Source: Pseudomonadota bacterium (GTDB taxonomy: Bacteria; Pseudomonadota; Gammaproteobacteria; Burkholderiales; Gallionellaceae). From it: a stretch of DNA of 45,179 nt. The notes beneath the pieces were generated by a model. That model saw only the letters and a list, made by a program, of their open reading frames with translations, was not told where the DNA came from and made no database searches. This document shows, one piece after another, positions 42,502 to 45,179 of the stretch. Within the stretch, counting starts at the first letter, position 1. Every line of letters begins with the position of its first letter. A program made the translations under genes and the position numbers. Where the stretch lies: contig JAJYYO010000029.1 in the NCBI GenBank assembly GCA_021800795.1, positions 1 to 45,179 of the forward strand, in the 5' to 3' direction.

Positions 42502-43056
42502 TCAATCCAGTTTATGAATGGCGGGGCGGAGCAGTTCCGAGGCCACTGCCGCCAAGTCGGAAAAAACCAGCGTGCCTTCCGGCAGGCCGCCTGTACTTTG
42601 CGTCTTTGCACCCTTGCCGGTCAACACCAGATAGGGACGCGCACCCAGTTCGGCAGCAGGCAGCAAGTCGCGCAGCGAATCCCCCACGATAGGCACATTT
42701 ACTAAACTTACGTTGTAGCGCAGCGCAATTTCCTCCAGCATGCCGACCTCAGGCTTGCGGCAATGACAGTGACTCTCAGCGGTATGCGGACAGAAAAACA
42801 CCGCATCGATATGCGCGCCGACCATGGCGCACGCCTTGTGCATTTTGTCGTGGATCGCATTCAGCGTGGGCATGTCGAACAATCCCCGTCCGACGCCCGA
42901 CTGATTGGTCGCCACGACCACGCGATAATCCGCCTGATTCAGGCGGGCAATGGCCTCCAGACTGCCGGGTATCGGCTGCCACTCCGCCGGGCTCTTGATG
43001 AACTGGTCGGAATCCATATTGATCACGCCGTCTCGGTCGAGGATGATGAGTTTCAT
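42502..43056 (-). CDS. gmhB: D-glycero-beta-D-manno-heptose 1,7-bisphosphate 7-phosphatase
   Basis: A 184-residue haloacid-dehalogenase phosphatase of LPS inner-core heptose synthesis. The catalytic motif is LDRDGVIN (Asp7, Asp9), then VVATNQSGVGRG and the zinc loop CPHTAESHCHCRKP. PIVGDSLRDL holds the metal-binding Asp. It ends one base before plsC and starts about 110 bp downstream of glyS, all on the minus strand. Confidence 0.95.
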   Translation of the reverse strand: MKLIILDRDGVINMDSDQFIKSPAEWQPIPGSLEAIARLNQADYRVVVATNQSGVGRGLFDMPTLNAIHDKMHKACAMVGAHIDAVFFCPHTAESHCHCRKPEVGMLEEIALRYNVSLVNVPIVGDSLRDLLPAAELGARPYLVLTGKGAKTQSTGGLPEGTLVFSDLAAVASELLRPAIHKLD

Positions 43057-43065
43057 AAATTATAG

Positions 43066-43160
43066 TTGCTAGTCGTTAGTCAAAATGCAGTCACTAGACG
43101 CTAGTCTTTAGTTAAATGCCGCGCAGCGACAAACCCACTAACGACTAACGTCTAACGACT
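43066..43160. repeat. Degenerate TAGTCGTTAGT repeat between gmhB and glyS
   Basis: CTAGTCGTTAGTC (about 43070) and related units are followed by the inverse ACTAACGACTAACG (about 43137). Similar short units stand after mshJ (24367-24395). The stretch could form a hairpin after glyS; it has no gene. Confidence 0.65.
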
Positions 43161-43164
43161 GCTA

Positions 43165-45179
43165 TTAAGCTGCTAATCTCGACAGGTCGGCCACGCGGTT
43201 CATCGCAGTATGCAGTTGCGCGAGCAACGCAAGACGGTTGGCGCGCAGCGCCCTGTCTTCGGCATTCACCATCACGCTGTCGAAGAAAGCATCCACCGGA
43301 TTGCGCAACCCTGCCAAAACCTGCAAGGACGCCGTGTAGTCGCCTGCCGCAAATGCTGCCTCGGCGCGCGGGGCAATTTCACTCAATGAGTGATGCAATG
43401 CCAGCTCGGCAGGTTCTGCCAGCAGGTTCACATTGACCTCGCGACCCACCTCGCCCTCGACTTTCTTCAGGATGTTGCCGACGCGCTTGTTGGCCGCAGC
43501 CAGCGCATCCGCTTCAGGCAACGCGGCGAAAGCGCGCACCGCAGCAAGACGCTGAGGTATTTCACTCAGACGTTGCGGACGCAAAGACAGCACCGCCTCC
43601 ACTTCGTTGGCAGTAAACCCTTGCTCGCGCAGCGAACCACCCAGACGGTCGAAGATGAAGTTTGTCAAATCATCATTTCCCGTACCAGCAAATCCAAGAC
43701 GAAATTCAAAATTGGCTGAACCTGTTTTAACAGCCCCTCCTTGAATCTGAGCAATACCTTCAAAAGCACCGGATGCAATATCTACCAACTGGCTTAGATT
43801 TAAATTTAATTTCTTTTCGATCAGCATACGGATCACGCCCAGTGCATGACGGCGCAACGCGAACGGGTCTTTATCGCCGGTCGGAATCTGACCGATACCG
43901 AACATGCCGACCAGCGTTTCCAGCTTGTCGGCAAGGGCCACGCAAATACCAACTTCACTGCGCGGCAATTCGTCGCCCGCAAAACGCGGCTTGTAGTGAT
44001 CCTCGATGGCGAAAGCCACTTCATCCGGCAGCCCGTCGTGCTGCGCGTAGTAACGGCCCATGATGCCCTGCAACTCGGGGAACTCGCCCACCATGTCGGT
44101 GAGCAGATCCGCCTTGGCCAGCAACGCCGCCTGATCCGCCTGCAAGGCCAGCGCCTCGCCGCCCAGTTGCAGACCTATGCTGCGCGCAATCGCCTGCACC
44201 CGTTCCACGCGTTCGCCCTGCGAGCCCAACTTGTTGTGATAAACCACGCGCGACAGGCCCAGCACACGGGCATCCAGCGGCCTTTTCCTGTCCTGATCGA
44301 AGAAGAACTTCGCATCCGCCAGGCGCGGGCGCACCACGCGCTCGTTGCCGCCGATCACAAGACTTGCGTCCGCTGGTCTGATGTTGGAGACGATCAGGAA
44401 CTTATTGGTAAGTTTGCCTGATGCATCCAGCAGCGGAAAATATTTCTGATTCGCCTTCATGGTCAGAATCAGGCACTCCTGCGGCACTTCGAGGAAAATC
44501 TCCTCGAAGGCGCCTGTCAGCACGTTCGGCCGTTCGACCAGCGCGGTCACTTCATCGAGCAGCGCATCGTCCGCAATCGGCTTCAAGCCTTCACGTGCAG
44601 CGGCGGCTTCAAGCTGACGCGAAATTTCGGCGCGGCGTGTTGCGAAGCCGGCGATTACCGCGCCCTCTTCTTCCAGTTGCCGTGCATAGCTGTCGGCATC
44701 TTCAATAACGATGACATCAATAGCAGCCTCGAAGCGGTGGCCGCGCGTCGTGTTGCCCGCCGTCAGCCCCAGCACGCTGACCGGCACAATTTTTCTGCCA
44801 TGCAGAGCCACCAGACTGTGAGCCGGGCGGACAAAGTTGACCACAGGCCAGCCGTCGCCGGTCGGATCAGGATAAGTCATCACACGGGCTATCGGCAATT
44901 TTGCCAGCGCCTCATCAAGCGCCTTTTGCAAGCCGTCCGTGAGCTTTGCACCGGCCGCCATGCTGTCGAAATACAGGACTTCCGCCTTGCCGTCCATCTC
45001 GCGCTTGAGTTCCGGCACGACCGATGCACCGGCGCCCAGACTTGCGAGTTTTTTCAGCAGCGCAGGGGTCGCCATACCCTCCGCATCCAGCCCCACCTTG
45101 ACCGGCATCAGCTTCTGCGACACGGATTTATCCGCCGCCTGCGCAAACACGCCATCCACACGCACCGCAAGACGGCGCG
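43165..45179 (-). CDS. glyS: Glycyl-tRNA synthetase beta subunit (partial)
   Basis: At least 666 residues of GlyS, which with GlyQ charges tRNA-Gly. Family blocks include MPVKVGLDAEGMATPALLKK, ECLILTMKANQKYFPLLD, RVVRPRLADAKFFFDQDRK, GIMGRYYAQHDGLPDEVA and, near the end, DAFFDSVMVNAED. The true start lies beyond the right edge. The stretch 43655-43815, coding for about residues 450-505, is much richer in A and T than the rest (for example AFEGIAQIQGGAVKTGS), in a region that is variable in the family. It is probably the last gene of a glyS-gmhB-plsC group. Confidence 0.95.
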   Translation of the reverse strand, partial: RRLAVRVDGVFAQAADKSVSQKLMPVKVGLDAEGMATPALLKKLASLGAGASVVPELKREMDGKAEVLYFDSMAAGAKLTDGLQKALDEALAKLPIARVMTYPDPTGDGWPVVNFVRPAHSLVALHGRKIVPVSVLGLTAGNTTRGHRFEAAIDVIVIEDADSYARQLEEEGAVIAGFATRRAEISRQLEAAAAREGLKPIADDALLDEVTALVERPNVLTGAFEEIFLEVPQECLILTMKANQKYFPLLDASGKLTNKFLIVSNIRPADASLVIGGNERVVRPRLADAKFFFDQDRKRPLDARVLGLSRVVYHNKLGSQGERVERVQAIARSIGLQLGGEALALQADQAALLAKADLLTDMVGEFPELQGIMGRYYAQHDGLPDEVAFAIEDHYKPRFAGDELPRSEVGICVALADKLETLVGMFGIGQIPTGDKDPFALRRHALGVIRMLIEKKLNLNLSQLVDIASGAFEGIAQIQGGAVKTGSANFEFRLGFAGTGNDDLTNFIFDRLGGSLREQGFTANEVEAVLSLRPQRLSEIPQRLAAVRAFAALPEADALAAANKRVGNILKKVEGEVGREVNVNLLAEPAELALHHSLSEIAPRAEAAFAAGDYTASLQVLAGLRNPVDAFFDSVMVNAEDRALRANRLALLAQLHTAMNRVADLSRLAA

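Overview
The window looks like the chromosome of a Gram-negative betaproteobacterium, most likely of the Nitrosomonadales (Gallionellaceae-like). This rests on the mutS, cysS, glnS, glyS, gmhB, plsC and lpxH housekeeping genes, an MSHA-type pilus locus, LPS genes, and many short dispersed palindromic repeats. The genus assignment is an inference. No tRNA, rRNA or CRISPR array was recognised.

Positions 1-2090 are a graveyard of mobile and toxin-antitoxin DNA: a possible group II intron 5' part, four 23-bp tandem repeats resembling an IS end, two diverged truncated copies of the same NERD-domain gene start, a RelE/ParE toxin with an addiction-module antitoxin, and an orphan antitoxin-like gene. 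Next comes a tight AT-rich minus-strand operon (6487 to 2095): a dynamin-like GTPase (CrfC/YjdA type), an RdcB/YjcZ-like protein and a patatin phospholipase. This pairing of membrane-remodelling GTPase and phospholipase is the best candidate for a new functional system. Positions 6645-10646 hold a zinc-ribbon protein, a 54-residue membrane protein, a leucine-rich-variant repeat protein, a WYL regulator with a 33-bp direct repeat upstream, and a cytosolic-type 5'-nucleotidase.

Positions 11128-15000 carry mutS, a TlpA-like thioredoxin and a YqhA-family membrane protein. From 15076 to 30862 lies an MSHA-type pilus locus: mshM, a small unknown, mshL, mshN, mshE, mshG, mshI, mshJ, mshK, two prepilin-like genes, a receiver-Fis response regulator, a histidine kinase, and two tandem type IV prepilins with duplicated upstream and downstream sequences. 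The secretin gene mshL has a 13-C run directly behind its best start codon. The run breaks the frame to a lipoprotein signal peptide that 12 C would restore, so it is a candidate phase-variation switch.

Positions 30968-45179 hold a dead PHD/VapC module, cysS, glnS, a TPR protein and an L,D-transpeptidase with similar C-terminal domains, a peptidylprolyl isomerase, lpxH, a second LpxH-like phosphoesterase, a GT4 glycosyltransferase, a YgjP-type metallopeptidase, plsC, gmhB and glyS (running off the right edge).

A recurring theme is palindromic repeats that lie between genes and also, read through in frame, inside essential or regulatory genes: mutS, the histidine kinase, cysS and lpxH. The same repeat is read in different frames in mutS and the kinase, which resembles the ORF-embedded palindromic elements known from Rickettsia.
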